From contig JASHPX010000352.1 of assembly GCA_030037905.1 (NCBI GenBank), positions 1 to 45,722 on the forward strand: a DNA stretch of 45,722 nucleotides. The letters are read 5' to 3'. Below are positions 34,635-45,722 of this stretch, piece after piece (position 1 is the stretch's first letter; every line of letters begins with the position of its first letter). Both the position numbers and the translations under genes were made by a program. The DNA comes from Gammaproteobacteria bacterium (lineage in GTDB: Bacteria > Pseudomonadota > Gammaproteobacteria > Steroidobacterales > Steroidobacteraceae). Below the pieces are notes generated by a model that saw only the letters and a program-made list of their open reading frames with translations, had not been told where the DNA came from and made no database searches.

Positions 34635-35807
34635 TTCGCGGCGCAGCGCGATCGAGGCGCTGACCTGCTTCGGGTGGTAGCGTGACAGATCGTTCGGACT
34701 CAAGAATTCCTGCAGCGGTCCTCCGCCTCGCCAGTGCCCCGCGACGACCTTGAGCGTCACGAGCGTGGGAATGGCGATGACGATGCCGGCGATGCCCCAG
34801 AACCAGCCGCCAAACCACAGGGCGAGGAACACGATGATGGGATTGAGCTCCAGGCGCCGCCCGACCACCAGCGGCTGCACGATCTGGCCCTCGATCGTCG
34901 CCAGTGCAACGTAGCAGCCGGCAACCGCGAGCACACGACCGATCGTGTCGAATGACACAAATGCCACGACGGTCAGCAGCAACAACGTCGTCGCCGACCC
35001 GACGTAGGGCACGAAATTGAAGAGCGCCGCGACCGCTCCCCATAGCAGCGGGTTGGGCATGCCCAGCAGCTTGGTGACCCCGGCGGTCGCGAGCCCCAGG
35101 CCGAGATTGATCAGCGCGATGCTGCCATAGTAGCGGCCGACCTCGTGTCGTACTGCCTCGATGACCTTGAGCATGCGCGCCGACTGCACGTCGCTCGCCA
35201 GCGCCCCGCCCATGCGCGCGAACATCGGCGGCCCGCCGGCCAGCAGGAATATGGTGACGATCACGACGGTCACGAACGCCACCAGAGCGGTGCGGGTGAC
35301 GCTGAGCAGCGTCAGGGCATCTGATCCGGACACCGGCGACACGGGTGCCGGCGCCGCAGCGGGCGCGGCGGGACGTGCCTCCCGGGGCGCTGCGCGCTCG
35401 TTGTTCGTGCGCGGCTGTGCGATCTGACCCGCCCGGTCGGTGAGCAGCTCGACACGCTGCACGAGACGCGACACCGGGCGCAGCTTGCGCTCGATCGTAT
35501 GCAGCGTTCCCGGGGCCGAAGCCCACCAAGCCTGGGCGGGCGTCCAGATCAGGTTGACCGAACCGCCCACCAGGCCCACGAATATCAGCAGGATGAGGAT
35601 GGCCGCCGCACCACGGGGTACCCCTCGACGGTGCAGTGCCTCGACGGGAGTGGTGAGCACCAGCCAGAACAGCACGGCCAGGGCCACGGGGATGAAGGCC
35701 GCGTGCCCGAAGTAAAGGACCGCACCCACGGCGATCCACGCGAGCACGCGCAGCGGCATATGACTGGCGCGGCGGCGCTGCACGCGGGCGCGCAGCTCGT
35801 CCATCAC
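34626..35807 (-). CDS. AI-2E family transporter
   Basis: The 393-residue polytopic membrane protein has an N-terminal helix pair (VLAWIAVGAVLYFGHAAFIPV), the typical ALFNFVPYVGSATT and LATIEGQIVQPLVVGRRLELNPIIVFLALWFGGWFWG blocks, and IAIPTLVTLKVVA. These match the AI-2E/PerM/YhhT family. Members export autoinducer-2 or act as Na+/H+ antiporters, so substrate inference is weak. A Pro/Ala-rich loop (about 140-165) interrupts the first half. It lies between the ABC exporter operon and a beta-lactamase-fold gene on the same strand. Confidence 0.9.
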   Translation of the reverse strand: MMDELRARVQRRRASHMPLRVLAWIAVGAVLYFGHAAFIPVALAVLFWLVLTTPVEALHRRGVPRGAAAILILLIFVGLVGGSVNLIWTPAQAWWASAPGTLHTIERKLRPVSRLVQRVELLTDRAGQIAQPRTNNERAAPREARPAAPAAAPAPVSPVSGSDALTLLSVTRTALVAFVTVVIVTIFLLAGGPPMFARMGGALASDVQSARMLKVIEAVRHEVGRYYGSIALINLGLGLATAGVTKLLGMPNPLLWGAVAALFNFVPYVGSATTLLLLTVVAFVSFDTIGRVLAVAGCYVALATIEGQIVQPLVVGRRLELNPIIVFLALWFGGWFWGIAGIVIAIPTLVTLKVVAGHWRGGGPLQEFLSPNDLSRYHPKQVSASIALRREHK

Positions 35808-35971
35808 GCGCCCCTTCGCATCACGCGACCCATCCCATCACGCGCCCCGCTCCATCGCGCCGCTCACCATCGCGCGGCTCATCCATCACACCGCCCCAGG
35901 CACATCGTGGCACACTCGACCTGAACGGAGTGTAACGCCCCGGCATCAGCGCGCGCTGCCGGCGTGACGGA

Positions 35972-37177
35972 CTAATCCGACAGTGGCGGTCCCTCGTCCG
36001 GCGACGCCGAGCCGTTGTCCGGCGAGGCTGGCGGCGGGGCAGGCGGGCCGATGTCGGGCGCATGCAACGCGATGCCGAGCAGCTGGCGCGAGAGGATTTG
36101 CGGGGCCGGGCCGTTGAGATTGGCGAGCACGATCACCGCAAGCTGCGCCGCGGGTACGTAGCTGATGTCGCCGTTGAACCCGTAGATACTGCCACCATGT
36201 GAGTACAGCGCACCGATGCCCGGCAGTGTTCGCACCGCAAGGCCCAACGCATAGTTATTCATGAACGGCGTGGTCATCTGCCGCAGGGAATCCGCCGACA
36301 GCAGCTTGCCGCCGTACAGGGCCTGTTCCCAGCGCAGCAGATCGTGCGTGGTGGAGTACAGGCCACCGGCCGCGTACGGGACACTCATGTCGATGTATTG
36401 TGCATTGATCGGCGAGCCGTCCGGGCCAGGCGTATATCCCTCCGCGCGCTCCGGAATGATCGCGCTGTTGGAGTCATAGCCCGTGTCGCGCATGCCCAGT
36501 GGCTCGAAAATGTTCTCGCGTAGAAACTGCGCGTACGGCTCTCCACTGATCCTTTCGATCAGGTAGCCGAGCAGCGTGTAGCCGGAGTTGCTGTAGCGCC
36601 AGGCCGTACCGGGCTCGAACTGCAGTGGCTGGTCACGGAATCGCGCCACCAGCTGCTCGGGGGTGGCCGGCAGAGCCTTGGTGGCGTCGAAATCCGGCAA
36701 GTCCGAATAGTTTGGAATACCCGAAGTATGGGTCAGCAGATTGAAGATCGTGACATGGCTCCAGGCTGCGGGAGCGTCGGGCAGATACTTCGCGACCGGA
36801 TCGTTGACCCTGAGCTGCCCGCGTTGCTGCAGGAGCAGGATCGCGGCCGCCGTGAACTGCTTGGTAATCGAGCCGAGACGGTACTTGGTGGCGGGCGAGT
36901 CCGGCACCTTCAGCTCCAGATTTGCATCCCCGTAACCGCGGTCGAGCAACACCCGCCCTGCCTGCGCCACCAGCACCGAGCCCATGAAATGCCCCTGCTT
37001 CGCCAGAGTCTCGACGGCGCGCTGCATGCGCGCCACGTCGCCACGCGCGGCGCGGGCGCTCGGCACGACCGCGACGGCGGCCATCAGCAGCAGCGAGACG
37101 CACAGTACGCGGCGGCGCATGGACCGCATGGGCTGCATAGGCCGCATGGGGGGCTTCATGGGCAACGTTGGCGGCAT
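35972..37177 (-). CDS. Exported serine hydrolase, beta-lactamase fold
   Basis: This is a 401-residue penicillin-binding/beta-lactamase-type protein with the complete triad of motifs: LGSITKQFTAA (S-x-x-K), WRYSNSGYTLLG (Y-x-N) and LYSHGGSIYGFNG (the KTG-equivalent HGG). THTSGIPNYS is also typical. A signal peptide, MRRRVLCVSLLLMAAVAVVPSARA, follows a Met/Pro-rich leader. ATG 37177 is supported by AAGGAG 10 bases upstream; the track start at 37375 is too far out. The C-terminal tail is Pro/Ser/Asp-rich. It likely cleaves esters or D-amino-acid peptides in the periplasm. Confidence 0.87.
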   Translation of the reverse strand: MPPTLPMKPPMRPMQPMRSMRRRVLCVSLLLMAAVAVVPSARAARGDVARMQRAVETLAKQGHFMGSVLVAQAGRVLLDRGYGDANLELKVPDSPATKYRLGSITKQFTAAAILLLQQRGQLRVNDPVAKYLPDAPAAWSHVTIFNLLTHTSGIPNYSDLPDFDATKALPATPEQLVARFRDQPLQFEPGTAWRYSNSGYTLLGYLIERISGEPYAQFLRENIFEPLGMRDTGYDSNSAIIPERAEGYTPGPDGSPINAQYIDMSVPYAAGGLYSTTHDLLRWEQALYGGKLLSADSLRQMTTPFMNNYALGLAVRTLPGIGALYSHGGSIYGFNGDISYVPAAQLAVIVLANLNGPAPQILSRQLLGIALHAPDIGPPAPPPASPDNGSASPDEGPPLSD

Positions 37178-37309
37178 GGGCCGCAGACTCCTTCGCACCT
37201 GCGCGGGTAGATCTGCAACCCTGGCATTCTGCCACGCCGCCGTGGATGAATCTCGTCTCGAGCAAAAGGTGTAGCATCGTGCGCAGAACGTGCGCAGGGG
37301 GAAAGCACC

Positions 37310-37642
37310 ATGCAGTGGTATGACTACCTGATGTGTTTCGTCGGCGGAGCCTTCCTCGCGAACTTCGTGCCGCACTTCACCCGCGGCGTCAGCGGCAGCC
37401 GCTTTCCGACACCGTTCGCAAGTCCCCCAGGGCGCGGGCTGTCGCGCCCGCCGGTCAACGTGCTGTGGGGCATGGTGAATCTGGTCATCGGCTATGTGCT
37501 GCTGCGCTACGGACGATTCTCCGTGCTCAGCTGGCCGACGATGATTCCGGCGCTGGCGGGCGCACTCGTCATGGGTCTGCAGCTCGGCCAGGTGTTCTCG
37601 CGCGTGGATCGCCCGGTCGCGGCGGCCCCCTCACCCTCCTGA
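37310..37642 (+). CDS. Small membrane protein of unknown function
   Basis: The 110-residue protein has hydrophobic segments at about 5-20, 50-66 and 75-95 (NVLWGMVNLVIGYVLLRYG, and WPTMIPALAGALVMGLQLG). It starts at ATG 37310, divergent from the hydrolase gene. The PH/SHOCT gene follows 25 bp after the stop, so they form an operon. I do not recognise the family. Confidence 0.8.
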   Translation: MQWYDYLMCFVGGAFLANFVPHFTRGVSGSRFPTPFASPPGRGLSRPPVNVLWGMVNLVIGYVLLRYGRFSVLSWPTMIPALAGALVMGLQLGQVFSRVDRPVAAAPSPS

Positions 37643-37667
37643 CGTCAGCGCGATTGAAGTCGGCATC

Positions 37668-38387
37668 GTGAGCGACACGCAGTCCCAGTCGCAGGCGGCT
37701 GATCCCGGCAGCGAGCAGGCGCTCACCTGCCTGCGCTCGGTGCTGACCGCCGAGGAGAAACTCGAGGCCTGGGCGATTCAACTGCGTGTCTTCGCACTGC
37801 TGCGCCGGCGATTGATCGTGGGTGCGACCAGCGGCCGGCTGCTGGCCGTGTCCCGGCCCCTCATCGGAGGATTCGATCTGACCGATATCCGCTGGCAGGA
37901 CTTGCGCGAGGTGCACATCCACGTCGGCGTGCTGGCCGCGCGCCTGCAGGTGAGTGCCTTCAGCAGCCCGGACCTCGCTTCGGCTTCCACGCAGCTGCGT
38001 ACGCTGGTATTCGACGGGCTGCGCAAGGAGCAGGCGCAGGCGCTCTATCGCATCTGCCAGGCGAACGATCAGGCCTGGCGCGAGAAGCGCCGCATACGTG
38101 AGCTCGAGGAGCTGCGCGCGCGTGCCGGCGGCATTCAGCTCGGCATCCTGGGCGGCGGCGGCAACGTCACCGGCAGCGGCGCTGCTGGCATCATGCCGGG
38201 TGCCGGAGCCGGCGCGGCCAGCGGGGCCGCAAGCGCGGGCGCGCCAGGCAGCGGTGCTGCAAGCGGCCAGCCCGCCGGTGAGGACGCCACGACACGCCTG
38301 CGCAACGCGCGCTCCATGCTCGAGGCTGGCCTGATCTCGGACGCCGAGTACGAGGCCATCAAGGCGCGCATCATCAACAGCGTCTAG
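37668..38387 (+). CDS. PH-like domain protein with C-terminal SHOCT-like helix pair
   Basis: The 239-residue protein has a bacterial PH-like domain (about 25-125), with VGATSGRLLAVSRPLIGGFDLTDIRWQDLREV. A helix and a Gly/Ala low-complexity linker follow (about 150-205), then a C-terminal SHOCT-like motif, RLRNARSMLEAGLISDAEYEAIKARII. SHOCT segments are short helical modules thought to mediate oligomerisation. The function is unknown. It starts at GTG 37668 and is probably co-transcribed with the small membrane protein. Its stop codon sits at the edge of the 163-bp palindrome. Confidence 0.8.
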   Translation: MSDTQSQSQAADPGSEQALTCLRSVLTAEEKLEAWAIQLRVFALLRRRLIVGATSGRLLAVSRPLIGGFDLTDIRWQDLREVHIHVGVLAARLQVSAFSSPDLASASTQLRTLVFDGLRKEQAQALYRICQANDQAWREKRRIRELEELRARAGGIQLGILGGGGNVTGSGAAGIMPGAGAGAASGAASAGAPGSGAASGQPAGEDATTRLRNARSMLEAGLISDAEYEAIKARIINSV

Positions 38388-38549
38388 CCGCCCCGCCAGG
38401 CAGTAGCACAGCAGCGCTCGTCGAAGACAACCCGCGTGGATATGGTGACCCACTGGGCGAATACATCTGATGTATTCGCCCAGTGGGTCACCATATCTAC
38501 GCGGGATTCCTACGTCATGCGCTGCTGTGCTACTGCCTAGCGGGGCGGC
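38387..38549. repeat. 163-bp near-perfect palindrome between two convergent genes
   Basis: The outer arms (38387-38417 and 38519-38549) match over 31 bp with one mismatch. The inner arms (38431-38467 and 38469-38505) match over 37 bp with one G-T wobble. A single central base lies at 38468, and a symmetric, non-complementary 13-base interval sits between the arms on each side. The left end begins at the last base of the PH/SHOCT stop codon. The right outer arm contains the stop and last codons of the SDR. It could terminate both genes, but its size and exact symmetry are far beyond an ordinary terminator. Confidence 0.9.
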
Positions 38550-39334
38550 ATGCGCAGCGCCCCGTCGAGCCGGATCGCCGCGGCGTTCAGGTAGCTGTTT
38601 CGGCAGATCTCCAGCACCAACGAAGCGAATTCCTCCGGGCGTCCAGTTCGCTGCGGGAACGGTACTGCGGCCGCCAGAGCCGCGCGCGCGGCCTGTGGTG
38701 CGCTCGCCAGCAGCGGTGTCTCGAACACGCCGGGCAGAATGGCATTGATGCGCACGCCCTCCGCCGCGAGGTCACGCGCCACCGGCACGCTCAGCGCCAC
38801 GATGCCTCCCTTGGAAGCGGCATAGGCGGCCTGACCGATCTGTCCCTCCTCGGCGGCCACCGAGGCGGTGTTGACGACGACGCCCCGCTCCCCACCGGCG
38901 TCGGGCGCATTGGTGAGCATGCCGGCCGCCGAGAGCGCGAGGCAACGGAACGTACCGACGAGGTTGACGCTCACGACGCGTTCGAACAGATCGATCGGGA
39001 AAGGCCTGACGGCCCCATCGATGGCCCCGGCTTCGTCGCGCCGGCGCGATGCGGTCCTCGCCCCCGCGAGGATGCCGGCACAGTTAACCAGGATGCGCTC
39101 CTGTGCGTGCGCTGCTCGTGCCGCCGCGAATCCCTGCTCGACGCTCGCCTGCGAGGTCACGTCCACGCGTACGAACAGCGCGTCGATCTCGGCGGCGAGC
39201 GCCTCACCGCGAGCGGCGTCGGTGTCGAACAGCGCCACGCGCACACCGGCCTCCCTGAGCAGGCGTGCCGTCGCTGCCCCGAGTCCCGAGGCACCACCGG
39301 TCACCACCGCCGCCACCGAGGCGTCGAGGCGCAT
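38537..39334 (-). CDS. Short-chain dehydrogenase, 3-hydroxyacyl-CoA dehydrogenase-like
   Basis: This is a 265-residue classical SDR with the cofactor loop VVTGGASGLG (about 9-18), VNCAGI, NTASVAAEEGQIG (catalytic Ser) and YAASKGG (catalytic Tyr-x-x-x-Lys). ALFDTD after the second strand suggests NAD preference. The overall pattern resembles HSD17B10-type 3-hydroxyacyl-CoA/hydroxysteroid dehydrogenases. ATG 39334 is the family start; the track start 39469 extends into the kinase gene spacer. Its last codons form one arm of the 163-bp palindrome. Confidence 0.9.
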   Translation of the reverse strand: MRLDASVAAVVTGGASGLGAATARLLREAGVRVALFDTDAARGEALAAEIDALFVRVDVTSQASVEQGFAAARAAHAQERILVNCAGILAGARTASRRRDEAGAIDGAVRPFPIDLFERVVSVNLVGTFRCLALSAAGMLTNAPDAGGERGVVVNTASVAAEEGQIGQAAYAASKGGIVALSVPVARDLAAEGVRINAILPGVFETPLLASAPQAARAALAAAVPFPQRTGRPEEFASLVLEICRNSYLNAAAIRLDGALRMPPR

Positions 39335-39377
39335 GCAAATTCTTCGATGGAACTCGCGGGCCTGGGACCCGGCAGCT

Positions 39378-41114
39378 CTAGGCCGCGTCCCCAGCGCGAC
39401 GCAGCAGCGGCCCGCGATTTTCGGCCGCCACACCCGCCGCGGTCGCCGGGGACGCTGCCGGCAGAGCATTCAGCAACGCAGCGAGCTTCTGCGCATCCAA
39501 TGGCTTGACCCAGTGCGAGTCGAAGCCGGCCTCCTGCGAGCGACGGCGGTCGGCGTCCTGTCCCCAACCGGTCACTGCCACGAGCGTGATGGTGTGACCC
39601 CAGTCCTCGGTACGGATGCGGCGGGCGACCTCGTAGCCATCCAGTCCCGGCATGCCGATGTCGAGCATTGCCAGATCGGGGCGCGTCCGGGTTGCCATCG
39701 CCAGCGCCTCCAGGCCGTCCGCGGCCTGGTAGACCTCGTGGCCGTCCAGCTGCAGCAGCTGCGCGAGGCTCTCGAGCGCATCGCGGTTGTCGTCGGCGAT
39801 CAGGATGCGCCGCAGTGCACCCTCCTTCGTGACAGCCAGAGCGGGCTTGACGGGCGCCGTGGCCGCATCGCTCGGCATCCGCGGGAAACGCACCGTGAAC
39901 TCACTGCCTTTGCCGACGCCGTCGCTGTGTGCCTCGACGTGTCCGCCGTGCAGCTCCACCAGGCGCTTGACCAGCGCCAGCCCGATCCCCAGGCCAGCCT
40001 GATTGCCCGGCTCGCCACCCGAGGCTTGCGCAAACAGGTTGAAGACCGTCGGGATCAGCTCCGGATCGATACCGATGCCGTTGTCGCGGATGCGGATCTC
40101 CACGTCCTCGCCGCAGCGACCGGCCGTGAGCTCGATGCGCCCGCCGGCGTGCGTGTACTTGACGGCGTTACTGAGCATGTTGCCGACGATCTGGATCAGT
40201 CGCGTCGGATCCCCATCGATGAACAGTGGCTCCTCGGCGACATTCAGCGCCAGCTCGTGCCCCTGACGCGACAGCATCGGCTGCACGGTCTCGAGCGCCC
40301 GTGTCACCACCGTGGAGAGTGGCACCGGCTCGCGCGCCAGATTGATCTTGCCGCGCGTGATGCGCGCCACATCCAGCAGATCATCGATCAGGCGCGTGAG
40401 GTGGCCGAGCTGCCGCTCGATCATGTCGCGCGCCCAGCCGAGCTGGGTCGCGGGCAGCTGCGGCTTGCGCATCAACTGCACCGCGTTGTGAATCGAGGCG
40501 AGCGGATTGCGCAGCTCGTGCGCCAGCATCGCCAGGAACTCGTCCTTGTTGCGGTTGGCCTCTCGTAGCTGCGCGTTCAGCTCCTCCAGTTCGCGGGTCT
40601 TCTCGGCCTGCAGCGTCGAATGCGCCTCGGCCAGCCTTGCGTTGGCCTCCGTGAGGTGTTGGTTGAGCCGCTGCAGCTCGCTCCGCTGGCAGTACAGCTC
40701 CACCAGCACGGCCACCTTGGTCCGCAGGATCGCCGGCACCACCGGTATCGACACGTAGTCCACGGCCCCGAGTGTGTATCCGCGCAGGCGGTCCATCTCG
40801 TTGATATGCACGCCGGTGATGAAGATGATGGGCGTCTTCTCGAAGCGCGGGTGCTCGTGGATCATGCTTGCGACTTCGAAGCCGTCCATTCCCGGCATGT
40901 TCACGTCGAGCAGCACCACGGCGAAGTCGTGGGCCATGAGCCGCTCGAGCGCCTCCCTACCGGAGCGCGCGCTGATGAGGTTGTGCCCGAGCTCGCTCAG
41001 GATCGACTCGTAGGACAGCAGCCGCGCCGGCTGATCGTCCACGAGCAGGATGTTGACCTTTTCGGTGGGTCCGTGCGGCGGCGCCGTCGCCTGGACGGCG
41101 GATTCAGAGCTCAT
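39378..41114 (-). CDS. Hybrid histidine kinase, REC-HK-REC
   Basis: The 578-residue soluble kinase has an N-terminal receiver (about 19-140, ILLVDDQ and VVLLDVNMPGMDGFE), a coiled coil (about 145-195), and HisKA with AMLAHELRNPLAS. The ATPase domain shows NMLSNAVKY, RDNGIGID and GLGIGLALVKRLVELHGG. A C-terminal receiver (about 440-555) has ILIADDN and LAMLDIGMPGLDGYE. In the first receiver the conserved Lys before Pro is replaced by Ile (DYVSIP). There is no membrane segment. It starts 26 bp after the stop of the large HAMP kinase and is almost certainly co-transcribed with it, forming a phosphorelay pair. Confidence 0.92.
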   Translation of the reverse strand: MSSESAVQATAPPHGPTEKVNILLVDDQPARLLSYESILSELGHNLISARSGREALERLMAHDFAVVLLDVNMPGMDGFEVASMIHEHPRFEKTPIIFITGVHINEMDRLRGYTLGAVDYVSIPVVPAILRTKVAVLVELYCQRSELQRLNQHLTEANARLAEAHSTLQAEKTRELEELNAQLREANRNKDEFLAMLAHELRNPLASIHNAVQLMRKPQLPATQLGWARDMIERQLGHLTRLIDDLLDVARITRGKINLAREPVPLSTVVTRALETVQPMLSRQGHELALNVAEEPLFIDGDPTRLIQIVGNMLSNAVKYTHAGGRIELTAGRCGEDVEIRIRDNGIGIDPELIPTVFNLFAQASGGEPGNQAGLGIGLALVKRLVELHGGHVEAHSDGVGKGSEFTVRFPRMPSDAATAPVKPALAVTKEGALRRILIADDNRDALESLAQLLQLDGHEVYQAADGLEALAMATRTRPDLAMLDIGMPGLDGYEVARRIRTEDWGHTITLVAVTGWGQDADRRRSQEAGFDSHWVKPLDAQKLAALLNALPAASPATAAGVAAENRGPLLRRAGDAA

Positions 41115-41140
41115 CGTGTCGTCCTCGCCGTGCCTTCAGC

Positions 41141-45722
<4,582 letters not shown>

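Noticed and set aside
34630-35739. 369-residue minus-strand ORF in another frame
   Set aside because: It overlaps the AI-2E-type permease gene frame-shifted, and its composition is Arg/Gly/His-rich without membrane segments.
38868-40568. 566-residue plus-strand ORF
   Set aside because: It is antisense to the SDR and REC-HK-REC genes, which have clear motifs. The product is low-complexity with no recognisable domain.

Overview
The window is about 45.7 kb of GC-rich proteobacterial chromosome with dense, tightly packed genes. YceH, LemA, GlgX, a YcgR-like PilZ protein, AI-2E-family permease and large hybrid histidine kinases fit an environmental gammaproteobacterium. The lipid/steroid-type oxidative enzymes (P450, SDRs, a Tat-exported KstD-like flavoprotein, a DUF8021-like protein) make a Nevskiales/Steroidobacterales-type soil organism my best guess, but this is inference. 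I found no rRNA, tRNA, CRISPR, transposase, integrase or phage structural gene.

Layout. (1) 1-7.6 kb: a YaeI/YkuE-like metallophosphoesterase cut by the window edge; a LemA plus GIDE-domain pair; a cytochrome P450 divergent from an atypical SDR; a secreted cupin; yceH; a secreted DUF8021-like protein; a YfbR-like HD hydrolase. (2) 7.6-17.6 kb: an island of toxin-antitoxin modules and their ruins. It holds two HipB/HipA-like pairs, VapBC-type PIN modules in several states of repair, an internally deleted Fic gene, an AAA ATPase, an ABM-domain protein and a YfcE-like phosphoesterase. Several modules carry clear palindromic operators, one of which includes the start codon. (3) 17.6-25 kb, minus strand: two paralogous GH5-like glycosidases, glycogen debranching enzyme GlgX, and a Tat-exported FAD dehydrogenase. 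(4) 25-29 kb, plus strand: an MFS permease translationally coupled to a PstS-like periplasmic binding protein, then an aldo/keto reductase. (5) 29-31.3 kb: a PilZ protein, a small XRE regulator and another VapBC. (6) 31.3-38.4 kb: an ABC exporter overlapping a class-C beta-lactamase-fold hydrolase, an AI-2E-type permease, a second beta-lactamase-fold hydrolase, a small membrane protein and a PH/SHOCT-like protein. (7) 38.5 kb to the end, minus strand: an SDR, a REC-HK-REC hybrid kinase, and a giant kinase with a tandem HAMP array, GAF, HK and three REC domains that runs off the window.

The most unusual DNA signals are two very long inverted repeats. One is a perfect 30-bp-arm hairpin (31284-31350). 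The other is a 163-bp, exactly symmetric near-palindrome between two convergent genes (38387-38549). Their arms differ but they share the same apex (GGCG-N2/3-TACATCTGAYGTA-N2/3-CGCC), which suggests an undescribed dispersed hairpin family. Other points to check are the MFS/PstS coupling, the SDR lacking the YxxxK motif beside a P450, the VapC without a conventional start, and the Fic relic.

All family assignments come from reading motifs in the translated ORFs. No database search was run.
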